Part shown: piece by piece, positions 36,991-45,200 of the stretch
Layout of the letters: the number at the start of each line of letters is the position of its first letter
How positions within the stretch are numbered: position 1 is the stretch's first letter
DNA from: Deltaproteobacteria bacterium
Lineage (GTDB): Bacteria; Desulfobacterota; Binatia; HRBIN30; JACQVA1
DNA: 64,000 nt
Direction of reading: 5' to 3'
NCBI GenBank assembly: GCA_016178705.1
Contig: JACOST010000018.1
Span: 40,724 to 104,723 of the forward strand
The notes under the pieces: model-generated
The model's input: only the letters and a program-made list of their open reading frames with translations
The model's database searches: none
What the model was told of the DNA's origin: nothing
Position numbers and translations under genes: made by a program

Positions 36991-37384
36991 CCTTCCGCGT
37001 CACCAACTCGATCAGCACACCGCCTGCCGCATCGGGGTGGAGAAACGCCACGCGCATCGCGTCGCCTTCACGTACGGTGTCGATCGTCGCCACGCCGCGC
37101 TGTTGAAGAGCCGCAAAGTCGGCATCGACGTCATCCACGCGGAGGCCGACGTGGTAGATGCCCGGCTCCTGTCGCGGCAGATAGCGAATCATTGTTTGCG
37201 CCGGATCGGACGCCTCGATCAGCTCCAACCGTACGCTGCCGGCCTGCACGTAGGCCATGCGGATCGGGGGCTCGCTGCGCGACTCGATCGGCGTCGCCGC
37301 CAGCCCCAGCGTCTGCGTGTAGAAGCGCAACGACGCGTCCAGGTCACGCACGAAGATGCCGATGTGGTCGATGCCGGTGACCAA
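36977..37384 (-). CDS. VOC-family (glyoxalase/methylmalonyl-CoA-epimerase-like) protein
   Basis: 135 residues from TTG 37384, which has AGGTGG upstream; the longer in-frame extension is a shadow of the neighbour. VTGIDHIGIFVRDLDASLRF, the metal-ligand positions in DHIGIF and EPGIYHVGLRVDDVD, then VAFLHPDAAGGVLIELV are the methylmalonyl-CoA epimerase pattern of the VOC fold. Methylmalonyl-CoA epimerase is plausible, but other VOC enzymes cannot be excluded; no mutase is in the window. Confidence 0.75.
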   Translation of the reverse strand: MVTGIDHIGIFVRDLDASLRFYTQTLGLAATPIESRSEPPIRMAYVQAGSVRLELIEASDPAQTMIRYLPRQEPGIYHVGLRVDDVDADFAALQQRGVATIDTVREGDAMRVAFLHPDAAGGVLIELVTRKDEHA

Positions 37385-37397
37385 CGCGCCACCTGAC

Positions 37398-37679
37398 TCA
37401 AGAACGACCCGCGCGCCCGGCGACCGAACCGAGCAATACGAGCGTCGCCCCATTGAGCGTGAGCAACACGCCGCCCGCCACCGAGACCAAGTGAAACCCA
37501 CGCCGGATCTGGGCGAAACCGAATTCGAGTTTGTACACGTCGTTGGTCGGATTACGGGCAACGATGAGTTCCTTCTTGGCGTAGTCGTCATCGCGAACCA
37601 TCAGCGTGGCGAAGGAAACCGCGACCGCCACACCAATCGCGATCAACAAGACGCCGACGACCTTGCACGCTCTGGCCAT
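37398..37679 (-). CDS. Small membrane protein of unknown function
   Basis: 93 residues from ATG 37679, which overlaps the stop of the pantothenate-kinase gene (TAATG). Two TM helices (VVGVLLIAIGVAVAVSFATL near 7-27 and VAGGVLLTLNGATLVLLGSV near 67-86) flank a charged loop with DDDYAKKELIVARNPTND. No family recognised. The TAATG coupling argues it is translated. Confidence 0.6.
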   Translation of the reverse strand: MARACKVVGVLLIAIGVAVAVSFATLMVRDDDYAKKELIVARNPTNDVYKLEFGFAQIRRGFHLVSVAGGVLLTLNGATLVLLGSVAGRAGRS

Positions 37680-38491
37680 TACGCTTCCCCCCGTACACTG
37701 CGCGCGGCGCCGATCGCCGTCGCGTACTCCGCGTGCTGTGGCACGATGAAGTTGCGCTCGAACAGAAAGCGAGTGGCGGTGACGCGATCGAGGAACGGCT
37801 TCACGCGCACCAGTTTGCCGGTGAGCACGATGTCGCGGTGATCGGCGGCGCGCGCCGCCGACACGCTCAGCACGACGATGACTTCGGCGATCATGTTGAT
37901 GAGCGCCCGCGCCTTGTCTTCCGGCCGCGCGTCGGAGGACAGCTTGCCAAAGTTGCTCGCGGTGGCGTCGGCGGGCAGCGTACCGAGTGGACCGCCGGCG
38001 ATATCGCCGACGGTTAGGTCGACGCGCGTGAGATCGCCGGTGGACGCGAGTTGCTCGAGCGTCTCCAGCCGCGCCACGTTGAGCAAGTGCTTCGACAAAC
38101 CCAGCAACGTGCCACCGCCAACACCGGTGCCGCCAACATGGATGATGCGTTCGGGTTTGACCGAGACGATCGCGGTGCCAGTGCCCATCGACACCACCAA
38201 CGCGTCGCGTTTGTCCGCCAGCGTGGAGCCGCCGACGCCGATCGCGGTGATCTCGTCGACTTTGCGTATCGGGATGCCGAGCAACTGATCGCCCAGGTGG
38301 CACGCACCCCCACCGGTGGCCGCGATGGCCGTGACGTCGGTCAATTGCGCGTTGAGGTCGTTGACCAGCTTACCGAGTGCGCCGGCGGCTGCGGCAATGG
38401 GATCGTTCGCTTCCACCGAGACGACACGGAACTCGTTGTCGAGGACCACGGCGTCGGTGGTCGATCCGCCGATGTCGATGCCGATGATCAT
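37679..38491 (-). CDS. coaW: Type II pantothenate kinase
   Basis: 270 residues. The ASKHA phosphate loop IIGIDIGGSTTDAVVLDN, ATGGGACHLGDQLLG, SMGTGTAIVSV, and GGTGVGGGTLLGLSKHLLNV with TASNFGKL match the eukaryotic/staphylococcal type II enzyme (CoaW). It phosphorylates pantothenate in CoA synthesis. Type II kinases are usually insensitive to CoA feedback. Its start overlaps the end of the NAGS-like gene by ATGA. An alternative reading as another ASKHA activator (BadF-like) is less likely. Confidence 0.85.
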   Translation of the reverse strand: MIIGIDIGGSTTDAVVLDNEFRVVSVEANDPIAAAAGALGKLVNDLNAQLTDVTAIAATGGGACHLGDQLLGIPIRKVDEITAIGVGGSTLADKRDALVVSMGTGTAIVSVKPERIIHVGGTGVGGGTLLGLSKHLLNVARLETLEQLASTGDLTRVDLTVGDIAGGPLGTLPADATASNFGKLSSDARPEDKARALINMIAEVIVVLSVSAARAADHRDIVLTGKLVRVKPFLDRVTATRFLFERNFIVPQHAEYATAIGAARSVRGEA

Positions 38492-39735
38492 GAACGCGTG
38501 GCCTTACTGATGTCCAAGCGATAGACCGCAACGCGGTCGCGGCGGGCGGCGGCGTAGTTTTTCCACTTGGCTTCCGGTACGGCGGCGCTGGCGACAGGAC
38601 GAAATCCTTGGCGTTCGAAGAACGCTTGTGCTCGTTCTTCGGTCGTACAGGCGAAGACGTAGTCGAGCCCTTGCTCGCCGGCATCGATGAGCACGCGCTG
38701 AATCAAGCGAGCACCCACACCTTCACCCTTGAACCGAGTGACGGTGTAGAGGCCGACGATTTCACCGGCGCATGCGTCCGCGTACGGTGCGGTGACCAGC
38801 GCGCAGACGCCGGCGAGGTGATGCGTGCTGATAGTCGCGCCATATCCGGTCAGCAGTATCTCGCTGATCTCCTCCTGGCTGCGGAACTTGAGGAAGCCTT
38901 CGCGCTGGCCACGCTCGATCAGGCGTTCGACCTCTTCGAACTCATCGATGCGCAGCCGCTCGACACGGCAGTAGTCCTGAAGCGTGAACAGCGTGCCCGA
39001 GCCCTCGTAGGTAAACAGCTCGCGCGCCAAGCCGGCGAGCGAACACAGATTGACCGAGCCGACACCGCCGGCGAGGGCGGTCCGCACCACGCGCAATGTG
39101 CCCCGCCGGTCAGCCAGCCCCGCCCACTCGGCCTCGCCCTCATTCAACAGCGTGGCCAGCGTCGGTTCGTCCATGAACGAGAGCTGCTGCCCGTCCGTTC
39201 CAGTGATGCCACCTTGCGGCTCGACCAACACCAACTTGTGAACGCCGAAGCGCTCGGCAACCGCGGCACTGACAGTACACAGCGCCGCTTCGTCTTCGAC
39301 CGCACCGACGAGCAATGGGCCACCGCGCAAGATGCCCCACACCTTCGCCAGCACGCCCATCGCGGCGTCCGGGTCCGCCAAGGCCGCATCGGACAGTTGA
39401 GCGAAGGCCGTAGTGCGCCCGCGTTGCCCGCGCACTTGCGAGAACAACGGCAGCGTCTCCTCGTGGAACAGCAACGGTCCCAGTCGCCGTTGCAGACGGC
39501 GCAGCAACTGTTCGCCCGACAAGCGACCGGTGCCGCCGAAGATCAACAGGACCCGGGTGTCGTTGCGGAGCAGTTCGCGGGCGACCGCACCGAGCGCGTC
39601 GTACTCCGCGTCGCCGGCAAACTCACGCAGCGGCAGCGCCAGCACGAGCGTGCGTCCGCGAAACTCGTCGAGATAGAATTCCTTCTCGCTGAACAGGAGG
39701 TCGGTGGCGACCTCGGCCGCTGCGGGTTTCGTCAC
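38488..39735 (-). CDS. N-acetylglutamate-synthase-like protein (amino-acid-kinase domain + GNAT)
   Basis: 415 residues from GTG 39735 (a longer frame start at 39792 lacks a clear site). The N-terminal about 260 residues look like a divergent amino-acid-kinase fold (TLVLALPLREFAGDAEYDAL, LLIFGGTGRLSG, LVLVEPQGGI), the last 150 a GNAT domain (CALVTAPYADACAGEIVGLY, FKGEGVGARLIQRVL). The AAK-GNAT order and length equal ArgA-type N-acetylglutamate synthase, first step of arginine synthesis. The divergent AAK and 'GAV' linker leave open a paralogue. The identity is inferred. Confidence 0.6.
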   Translation of the reverse strand: MTKPAAAEVATDLLFSEKEFYLDEFRGRTLVLALPLREFAGDAEYDALGAVARELLRNDTRVLLIFGGTGRLSGEQLLRRLQRRLGPLLFHEETLPLFSQVRGQRGRTTAFAQLSDAALADPDAAMGVLAKVWGILRGGPLLVGAVEDEAALCTVSAAVAERFGVHKLVLVEPQGGITGTDGQQLSFMDEPTLATLLNEGEAEWAGLADRRGTLRVVRTALAGGVGSVNLCSLAGLARELFTYEGSGTLFTLQDYCRVERLRIDEFEEVERLIERGQREGFLKFRSQEEISEILLTGYGATISTHHLAGVCALVTAPYADACAGEIVGLYTVTRFKGEGVGARLIQRVLIDAGEQGLDYVFACTTEERAQAFFERQGFRPVASAAVPEAKWKNYAAARRDRVAVYRLDISKATRS

Positions 39736-39871
39736 CGCGCCCCCATACCACAATCGCGTGTGGCCGGTAATCGAAAAGGACGAGCGTTGCAACGCCGGGG
39801 AATGATATGAAGTCGCGTGGCTTTGACACGTCGGGAACTAGCCCGCAGAATAGTGCGGAAGAAGGGGCGGA

Positions 39872-40174
39872 ATGAAACTGCACGGGATCGAGATCCCTGG
39901 CGAGACACTGGCGGCGTTCTGTCGCCGCAACGACATCCGGCGCCTCGCGGTGTTTGGTTCGATCCTCCGCGGGGAGTTCGGACCTGACAGCGACATCGAT
40001 GTACTGGTCGAGTTCGAGCCTGGACATGTGCCGGGTCTCAAGTTCTTTGAGCTGGAGCACGAGCTTTCCGAACTGCTGGGGCGAAGGGTTGATCTCAATA
40101 CGCCCCAGTGCCTGAGTCCCTACTTCCGTGACGAAGTCGTCGCTGAGGCAGAGGTCATCTATGCTCAAGAGTGA
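39872..40174 (+). CDS. MntA-like minimal nucleotidyltransferase (antitoxin of a MntA/HepT-type pair)
   Basis: 100 residues. The polymerase-beta-type signature is [20 protein letters not shown], i.e. GSxxRG...SDID, with D at the metal-binding positions. Such small nucleotidyltransferases AMPylate and neutralise HEPN/HepT toxins. The HepT-like gene overlaps its end by 14 bp. In many genomes this pair sits beside DNA-methyltransferase/helicase loci, as it does here. Confidence 0.85.
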   Translation: MKLHGIEIPGETLAAFCRRNDIRRLAVFGSILRGEFGPDSDIDVLVEFEPGHVPGLKFFELEHELSELLGRRVDLNTPQCLSPYFRDEVVAEAEVIYAQE

Positions 40175-40505
40175 TCGCGTCCGCTTGCTCCATATGCTGG
40201 ATGCGGCGCGCGAGGCCGTTGGCTTTGCGCAGGCACGCTCGCGCAGCGACCTCGATTCGGATCGGATGTTGAACCTGTCGTTGGTGCGCCTCATCGAGAT
40301 CATCGGCGAAGCCGCGGCACGCGTGTCTCCGGAGACTCGATCCAAACACCCCGCGATTCGGTGGCCCGGCATCATCGGCATGCGCCACCGCATCGCGCAC
40401 GGCTACGACCAGATCAACTTCGACATCGTCTGGGAAGTGGCGACGGTCGACCTTCCACCCTTGATCGCCCAGTTGGAACACATCCTCTCGATCGAGAAAC
40501 CCTGA
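40161..40505 (+). CDS. HepT-like HEPN-domain protein (DUF86; toxin of the MntA/HepT-type pair)
   Basis: 114 residues from ATG 40161. Helical HEPN/DUF86 with the RNase motif R-x4-H-x-Y visible in [13 protein letters not shown] (R, then H and Y). HEPN RNases of this type are toxic unless AMPylated by the adjacent MntA-like enzyme. It overlaps the nucleotidyltransferase gene by 14 bp. Three bases after its stop is the ATG of the methyltransferase remnant. Confidence 0.85.
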   Translation: MLKSDRVRLLHMLDAAREAVGFAQARSRSDLDSDRMLNLSLVRLIEIIGEAAARVSPETRSKHPAIRWPGIIGMRHRIAHGYDQINFDIVWEVATVDLPPLIAQLEHILSIEKP

Positions 40506-40507
40506 CG

Positions 40508-40650
40508 ATGGCGCGAAAGAGCGTAAAGACGGTCGCGGTCGAGTCCGTCCGCCATAAGGACAAACGCAAGAACATCCCCACCAGGAGTTGCGCGACTTCG
40601 TTGCTGAGGACGAAGCGAAGCCCAAGACCATTCTCAACCGCAGCGGCCCA
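40508..40650 (+). pseudogene. 5' remnant of a site-specific (adenine) DNA methyltransferase gene, frameshifted
   Basis: Starting 3 bp after the HepT stop, the frame reads MARKSVKTVAVESVRHKDKR, then KNIPT, which matches the very start of a family of type III-like site-specific DNA methyltransferases (VEVxxxxHKDKRKNIPT) from memory. After KNIPT the frame is wrong, but the next frame continues the family sequence as ELRDFVAEDEAKPKTIL (about 40588-40635), so one base is missing near 40582. The sequence then loses similarity. The catalytic SAM (DPPY) domains are absent. Intact members are about 900-1000 residues. Confidence 0.65.
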
Positions 40651-40821
40651 AGCCCGTTCACGGAGACGCCGGACCCAATGGTCCGCCGCGTGTGGCGCGA
40701 ACTGGGCAACAAGAAAAACGTAACTCACGCGGCGCCGGCCGCGCCCGACCACCTGCTGCAGAGGAGTTGTGGCTAGTGTCGTGTCGCTCTCGATACTCGC
40801 CGAGAGTTGGAGAGGGTTGCA

Positions 40822-41844
40822 ATGTCAATACAGAAAATGGGGCCAGCGCGTGGGTGGGCAGCCAACCGCGTCGAAGAGATGTCACCGCTCCGCCGGCGGT
40901 GGGAGGATTACGCTTCGCAGAGCGCAGAATACGAGCGCCAGATGGCAGAACATAAACAGCAGATGGCAGAGCGAAAAGCAGAATATCAGCGGCAGATGAC
41001 AGAACATGAACGGAGGGTGGCAGGGCAAAAGGCAGCATATCCGCGGCAGATGGCAGAGCGAGAGGCAGAATATCAGCGGCAGATGGCAGAACATGAACGG
41101 AAGGTGGCAGGGCAAAAGGCAGAATATGAACAGAAGATGGCGGAATATCAGCGGCAGAATCCGCAATTGCCACCGTCGGGTTGCTTGTCGCATCCGAACG
41201 CAATAGCGTGCTCGTGTCCTAAGCCCGTTCGGCCCGATCCGCCGGTTCGGCCTATCGCACCGATTTCGCCTATCTCGCCGACTCCGCCTATTTCGCCGAC
41301 TCCGCCGACTCCGCCGATTTCACCGATTCTGCCCCGACCGCCGATGGAACCGCCTGGTCCATTCGTCGGAGCGGAGGACATTCGGCACTTCGAGCAGCGG
41401 TTGAAGGACGCGATTCACGCGTCGGAACGGGATCCAGTGCGTGCCCCTCGGCAGCCGGATGGGTTTTCCCGGTATACCTGGTTCTTTAAGGGAGAGGCGG
41501 TCGAGATCGGAGTCCCGCTCGCAAGGAAGAATTACAGCGACGAGCAGCTGCAACTCCTGATCCTCGAACACTACGATCGTGAGCGACGAAGGTTCGAGAA
41601 GTTGAAGCAGCTCTACAAGTCCGACTCCGTTCAGCAAGACTCACAACGGCGCGAACGCATTCCCGAACAGGTACGGATTGCCGTCTGGCGCCGAGACGAT
41701 GGTAGATGTGGTCGCTGTGGCAGCCGCGAGAAGCTCGAATACGACCATATCGTGCCGATCTCGCGGGGAGGCAGCAACACAGCCCGCAACATCGAGCTGC
41801 TCTGCGAACAATGCAACCGGGCAAAGGGCGATCGGGTCGAGTGA
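40822..41844 (+). CDS. HNH endonuclease with tandem coiled-coil repeats and Pro-rich linker
   Basis: 340 residues from ATG 40822 (GGAGAGG upstream). Residues about 30-115 are a Glu/Gln/Arg/Met-rich coiled coil built of repeats such as EYQRQMAEHERKVAGQKAEY with a 29-residue (87-bp) period. Residues 125-180 form a Pro/Ile/Ser linker (ISPTPPISPTPPTPPISPI). A small domain follows (RYTWFFKGEAVEIGV), then the C-terminal HNH: IAVWRRDDGRCGRCGSREKL, then EYDHIVPISRGGSNTARNIE, then LCEQCNRAKGD. Four Cys bind structural zinc; the DH of EYDH is the active site. It occupies the centre of a degraded methyltransferase locus. The repeats are AT-richer than neighbours. Confidence 0.85.
   Translation: MSIQKMGPARGWAANRVEEMSPLRRRWEDYASQSAEYERQMAEHKQQMAERKAEYQRQMTEHERRVAGQKAAYPRQMAEREAEYQRQMAEHERKVAGQKAEYEQKMAEYQRQNPQLPPSGCLSHPNAIACSCPKPVRPDPPVRPIAPISPISPTPPISPTPPTPPISPILPRPPMEPPGPFVGAEDIRHFEQRLKDAIHASERDPVRAPRQPDGFSRYTWFFKGEAVEIGVPLARKNYSDEQLQLLILEHYDRERRRFEKLKQLYKSDSVQQDSQRRERIPEQVRIAVWRRDDGRCGRCGSREKLEYDHIVPISRGGSNTARNIELLCEQCNRAKGDRVE
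40918..41154. repeat. In-frame tandem repeat of about 87 bp in the HNH gene
   Basis: The unit beginning gaatatcagcggcagatg at 40981 recurs at 41068 (87-bp spacing), with an internal 'gcagaacatgaacgg..gtggcagggcaaaaggcag' block nearly identical in both copies. Earlier partial units with similar 'cagatggcagaacat/gag' blocks start near 40918. The repeats are in frame and encode the coiled coil. Confidence 0.75.
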
Positions 41845-41935
41845 CCAACGGGCCGCATGCAGAAGGACGCAGTCGAAGGTCTCGCTTCTTGTCGCGGTGA
41901 AGGAGTGGGGTCAGGTGGAGCGGATGCGCCAACCA

Positions 41936-42190
41936 AACAGCAATCGACCTCACGGGGTTCGCACATCTGGGACCAAGAGAATAGTGGCGAGGGCCGGAGC
42001 CTACTTCACCGACGCCGACGAACCCTACGACAAACTCAAACGCGCCCTCCGCACCGAGGTCGACGAAGCCGCGTGGTCGTCGCTCTACTCCACCACCAGC
42101 TGCCCGTTCGATCCACCCAAGACCGGCAAGATCGCAATCAAAGTGATCAACCACTACGGCGATGAGGTGCTGAAGGTGTACGGCGTGTAG
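41936..42190 (+). pseudogene. 3' remnant of a site-specific DNA methyltransferase gene
   Basis: Open frame without a credible start; its last about 65 residues read AYFTDADEPYDKLKRALRTE, VDEAAWSSLYSTTSCPFDPP, KTGKIAIKVINHYGDEVLKV, YGV. From memory this resembles the C-terminus of the same methyltransferase family whose N-terminus lies at 40508 (family ends like GKIAVKVINHYGDEVLKVYEV). There is a normal TAG at 42188. So both termini of one methyltransferase appear to flank the HNH gene, while the central catalytic domains are missing. The upstream boundary of the remnant is uncertain. Confidence 0.55.
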
Positions 42191-42216
42191 CAGGGGCTGC
42201 GGGTTTCAGGACAGCC

Positions 42217-43119
42217 ATGCAGATTGCTCAACAATTCTCCTCCTACCTAAAGGAGATCGCCCAAGGTCATGGCCGAGAGGACTTGGCACTTGTCGAGCGA
42301 TCATGGGACGAGTTTGCTGCGCTCTACTCACGTGTTGTAGCGCAAGTCGAACGCGTTCTGTCGTTCGCCTCGGATCGCCAAGCTAAGCCTTTGGCCCAGT
42401 GGCGGCGCGTCGCGGAAGTCGTTGCCTATGACCTCGCGGCTTCAAAGAGACTGCTTGATGAAGGATTCCGCGTGCAAGCTCCTGCGATGCTGCGAGTCGC
42501 AATGGAAACTGGGTGTACGCTCACGATACTCGGTTGGTCCAACCATCTCTCCGACTGGCTCGCAGGTGACCGCGTCGAGGTCCCATGGAAGGGCATGCGG
42601 AAGGGCAGGCGGCTCACCATTGACGATTGCACGTACGGGGAGCTGGCACGGTGGCTGCGGTCGCTGGCCGAACAAGCCGGAGCCTCGCAAACGGATCCTC
42701 AACTCATCACAATGATCGAGGACCTGAGCGAAGTACATGAAAGGTTTCGTCGCACGCTGGACGCGAACAAGTACATCCACAAGAGTCGAGAACTTGTGAA
42801 CCAAACAGGATGGCTCTTCGGGCAGTTCCTTGAGCAGGTCCAAAGCGAAAGCAAGAAGGTAGAGGTTAGAGAAGGACTTCTCGATATGTGGTTCGAATTC
42901 CACGTCACGTTCGACCGGTGCCTCTACCATCAGTTGACTTCGCGCTTCATTGAGTTGTGCCGACTGATTGAGTGCCAAGGAGTGGGCCTTCCGCAGTCTG
43001 AGCGGAACGGCTTCACGGCGTTGGCAACGGAGCTGATGGCGGTAGGCCAGCAGTTCGAGGAGGCACTTCAGCCTCACTGGGCAGCGTGGGCCGCAAGACA
43101 CGGTGAAAAAGTCAACTGA
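42217..43119 (+). CDS. Hypothetical protein of unknown function in the accessory island
   Basis: 300 residues, no family recognised. It is mostly alpha-helical with a central segment APAMLRVAMETGCTLTILGW and a basic loop WKGMRKGRRLTIDD; then KYIHKSRELVNQTG, which has an abortive-infection/HEPN-like flavour but no clear R-x4-6-H motif. No TM helix or signal peptide. Start ATG at 42217 has no strong SD. It lies 27 bp after the methyltransferase remnant. Its codon use is less GC3-biased than core genes, consistent with an acquired gene. Confidence 0.55.
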   Translation: MQIAQQFSSYLKEIAQGHGREDLALVERSWDEFAALYSRVVAQVERVLSFASDRQAKPLAQWRRVAEVVAYDLAASKRLLDEGFRVQAPAMLRVAMETGCTLTILGWSNHLSDWLAGDRVEVPWKGMRKGRRLTIDDCTYGELARWLRSLAEQAGASQTDPQLITMIEDLSEVHERFRRTLDANKYIHKSRELVNQTGWLFGQFLEQVQSESKKVEVREGLLDMWFEFHVTFDRCLYHQLTSRFIELCRLIECQGVGLPQSERNGFTALATELMAVGQQFEEALQPHWAAWAARHGEKVN

Positions 43120-43350
43120 TCGCAGCCCTGTGCCCTGTGCTCGCGAGTGGTCGGGCTGTGTCCCCTACCGTGTGGACGCGAGTTGCCGCGCGCGACACAG
43201 AAAGCTCTCCGTATTCCGTCGCTTCACCGCACGTCCGGCCTGCTCGTGTCGAACGAACCGAGCAGATTCGTCACAACGTCGTCTGGGCGCCACAAGGAAG
43301 TGTCAGGCGGGATTGGGCTCCCGTCGTGGCATGGCGCAGGTATAGAGGCC
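43120..43350. other. Intergenic region between convergent unknown genes
   Basis: 231 bp between the convergent genes at 42.2 and 43.4 kb. Only short random ORFs are present; no hairpin with a T-run or other recognisable feature was seen. Confidence 0.5.
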
Positions 43351-44178
43351 CTATGCCTGCGGAGCTTGCTCTGCGCTTGAAATTCCGAGCTCTGCAGGAA
43401 GGCTGCGGATTGTACGAGCGAGTTCCTGTTCTCTGTCCAGGGCCTCCTCCCCTGCACGGCGCCCGGAGATAATGCGCTCACTCTCCCCGAGGATCTTCCT
43501 TTCCAGAATGTCGACGCAACTGGCGAATGGGAACCTCTCGCTGAATATGTCGGCTTGCTCGCGTTCGGTGAGCGCAGCGCCGAGAATCTGGCGTATACCG
43601 GGATCGTCATACCACACCACGAACGGCTCCCCGCGGAGAGCCTCGATCGTTACAACGCAAGAGCGCATCAACACGAACGAATATGCGAAGAACAAATCCC
43701 AGAGCCTTTCGCTTAGGAAGGGACGGTGCATTTCAATCTGTGGCCCCAACTCCGCCAGCTCAGCCACGGTCTTCCAGTTACAGTCCTTGAGCAATTCGTT
43801 CTCGGGATTGCGGATTGCAGCTTCGTGTTCTCCCTTTGCGGGTACATCATGGAATCCCCGCATGAGATTCGTAGACACCCGCAGCTTGAGAACAGCGACC
43901 CATAGCGCCTCAGCGGCCTGGAGGCGGCGTTCGTGTGAAACTTGACTGCCGAACGCAAACGCGTCGCGGGTGGCAGCCGTCATTGATTCCATGGCGCGAA
44001 GTTCATGCCTCAGCCGTTCAACACTCTCTTCCGTTCGCCGGCGCTCCCGCTCCGAAACACGCCCCATCCATACTTTTCCGAGCCAGGCAGCCAAGCTCAC
44101 AACGACCACCTGCACCCCGCCGAATATCCACAGCGAACTCGTGACAGCCTCGGTAAATTTCTGCACACCTTCGTCCAT
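43351..44178 (-). CDS. Membrane-anchored coiled-coil protein of unknown function
   Basis: 275 residues from ATG 44178 with GGGTGGG upstream (the frame is open further 5'). One N-terminal TM helix (SLWIFGGVQVVVVSLAAWLG, about 15-34) is followed by a charged coiled coil (VSERERRRTEESVERLRHEL) and a large, mostly helical cytoplasmic part. TM-coiled-coil proteins of this kind are frequent in defence islands and mobile regions. No catalytic motif is visible. Monocistronic, convergent with the unknown gene at 42.2 kb. Confidence 0.6.
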   Translation of the reverse strand: MDEGVQKFTEAVTSSLWIFGGVQVVVVSLAAWLGKVWMGRVSERERRRTEESVERLRHELRAMESMTAATRDAFAFGSQVSHERRLQAAEALWVAVLKLRVSTNLMRGFHDVPAKGEHEAAIRNPENELLKDCNWKTVAELAELGPQIEMHRPFLSERLWDLFFAYSFVLMRSCVVTIEALRGEPFVVWYDDPGIRQILGAALTEREQADIFSERFPFASCVDILERKILGESERIISGRRAGEEALDREQELARTIRSLPAELGISSAEQAPQA

Positions 44179-44351
44179 GAGCCCACCCTTCCACATCTGG
44201 CCGAGCCACGGGCCAGCGCTCGTGTATCGTGCCTCCAGCACGTTAGCACGATTCAAGAACGAGTCCGCTTCGGCTCACAACGCCTGCAGTTGGTGGATGA
44301 CGGCGAGCATTCGCTCGACACCAGCGCCTTCGTCGTACGCGGGTCGTGCCG

Positions 44352-45155
44352 TCAGGTCGACGACGCCACACGCAGATACTGCCGGGTGAGCAGGAGCGGC
44401 TCGAAGCCCATCGCGGCGTAGAGGTGCTTCGGGGTGTCGTCGACACGCGCGCCGATGACGATCGGGCCGGCGCCCCGGGCGCGAGCATCGGCCACCGCGT
44501 GTACGATCAACGCGGTCGCGATGCCGCGATGGCGCCGCGCGGGCACGGTGAAGAGATCCTCTACGATCCCGACGCCGTTACGTCCGGGCCATGATGAGAA
44601 GTAGGCGCAGGCGACTCCCTCTTCGTACGCTAACCAGTGACGAATCGCGGGCGACTGGCAGCGCTTGTTGGTCATGAAGTCGGCAAGCGTATCGGGGTCC
44701 GGCGCGCGTTCACTTTGGTGGGTTCGCTCGTCCCATTCGAGCGCGACGAGTTCACCGTACGCGAGCCACTCGGGTTCGCTATGCACCAATCGAATGTCGA
44801 CGGCGCGCGGCCGCGCCTGCAACTCTCCATGGAGCACCATCTGCAAGGTCTCGCTGAACGTGTAGTCGTCGATCGTGAGTCGCGCGACGAATTGCTGCGG
44901 CGTGAACGGATTGACCTCGAAGCGGCGGTGGCGGAACTCCGCAAACTCCGACTCGACCCGCTGCAAAAGCCGCGCGATCTCGGTCGTCACCGCGCATTGG
45001 ACATGCGCCACGTGATTCGCATCGTAGCGCCGGGGGCATGAACGGTTGCGCACAAACCGCGCACCGTTGGCTTCGAATACCTCGTTGCCGACTTCGAGAT
45101 AGCCATGCACGGTGTCGCAGACGCGGTGCATCAGATCATCGTCGTTCACCGTCAT
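44352..45155 (-). CDS. GNAT-family N-acetyltransferase
   Basis: 267 residues from ATG 45155 (GGAGAGG upstream). The longer frame start reads through a REP-like repeat and is rejected. The C-terminal half is a GNAT domain: VGIVEDLFTVPARRHRGIAT, where RRHRGIAT is the acetyl-CoA pyrophosphate loop, and HLYAAMGFEPLL near the end. The N-terminal about 120 residues (DANHVAHVQCAVTTEIARLL) are a variable extension. Substrate unknown. Confidence 0.8.
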   Translation of the reverse strand: MTVNDDDLMHRVCDTVHGYLEVGNEVFEANGARFVRNRSCPRRYDANHVAHVQCAVTTEIARLLQRVESEFAEFRHRRFEVNPFTPQQFVARLTIDDYTFSETLQMVLHGELQARPRAVDIRLVHSEPEWLAYGELVALEWDERTHQSERAPDPDTLADFMTNKRCQSPAIRHWLAYEEGVACAYFSSWPGRNGVGIVEDLFTVPARRHRGIATALIVHAVADARARGAGPIVIGARVDDTPKHLYAAMGFEPLLLTRQYLRVASST

Positions 45156-45200
45156 TGCCTCTCCTTCGCGTGAAGGGACTGTCGATTTTCTCCCAAGACG

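Noticed and set aside
37685..38303. N-terminal extension of the small membrane protein up to 38303
   Set aside because: It runs antiparallel in codon terms through coaW in another frame and is Arg/His-rich; the ATG at 37679 overlapping the coaW stop is the natural start.
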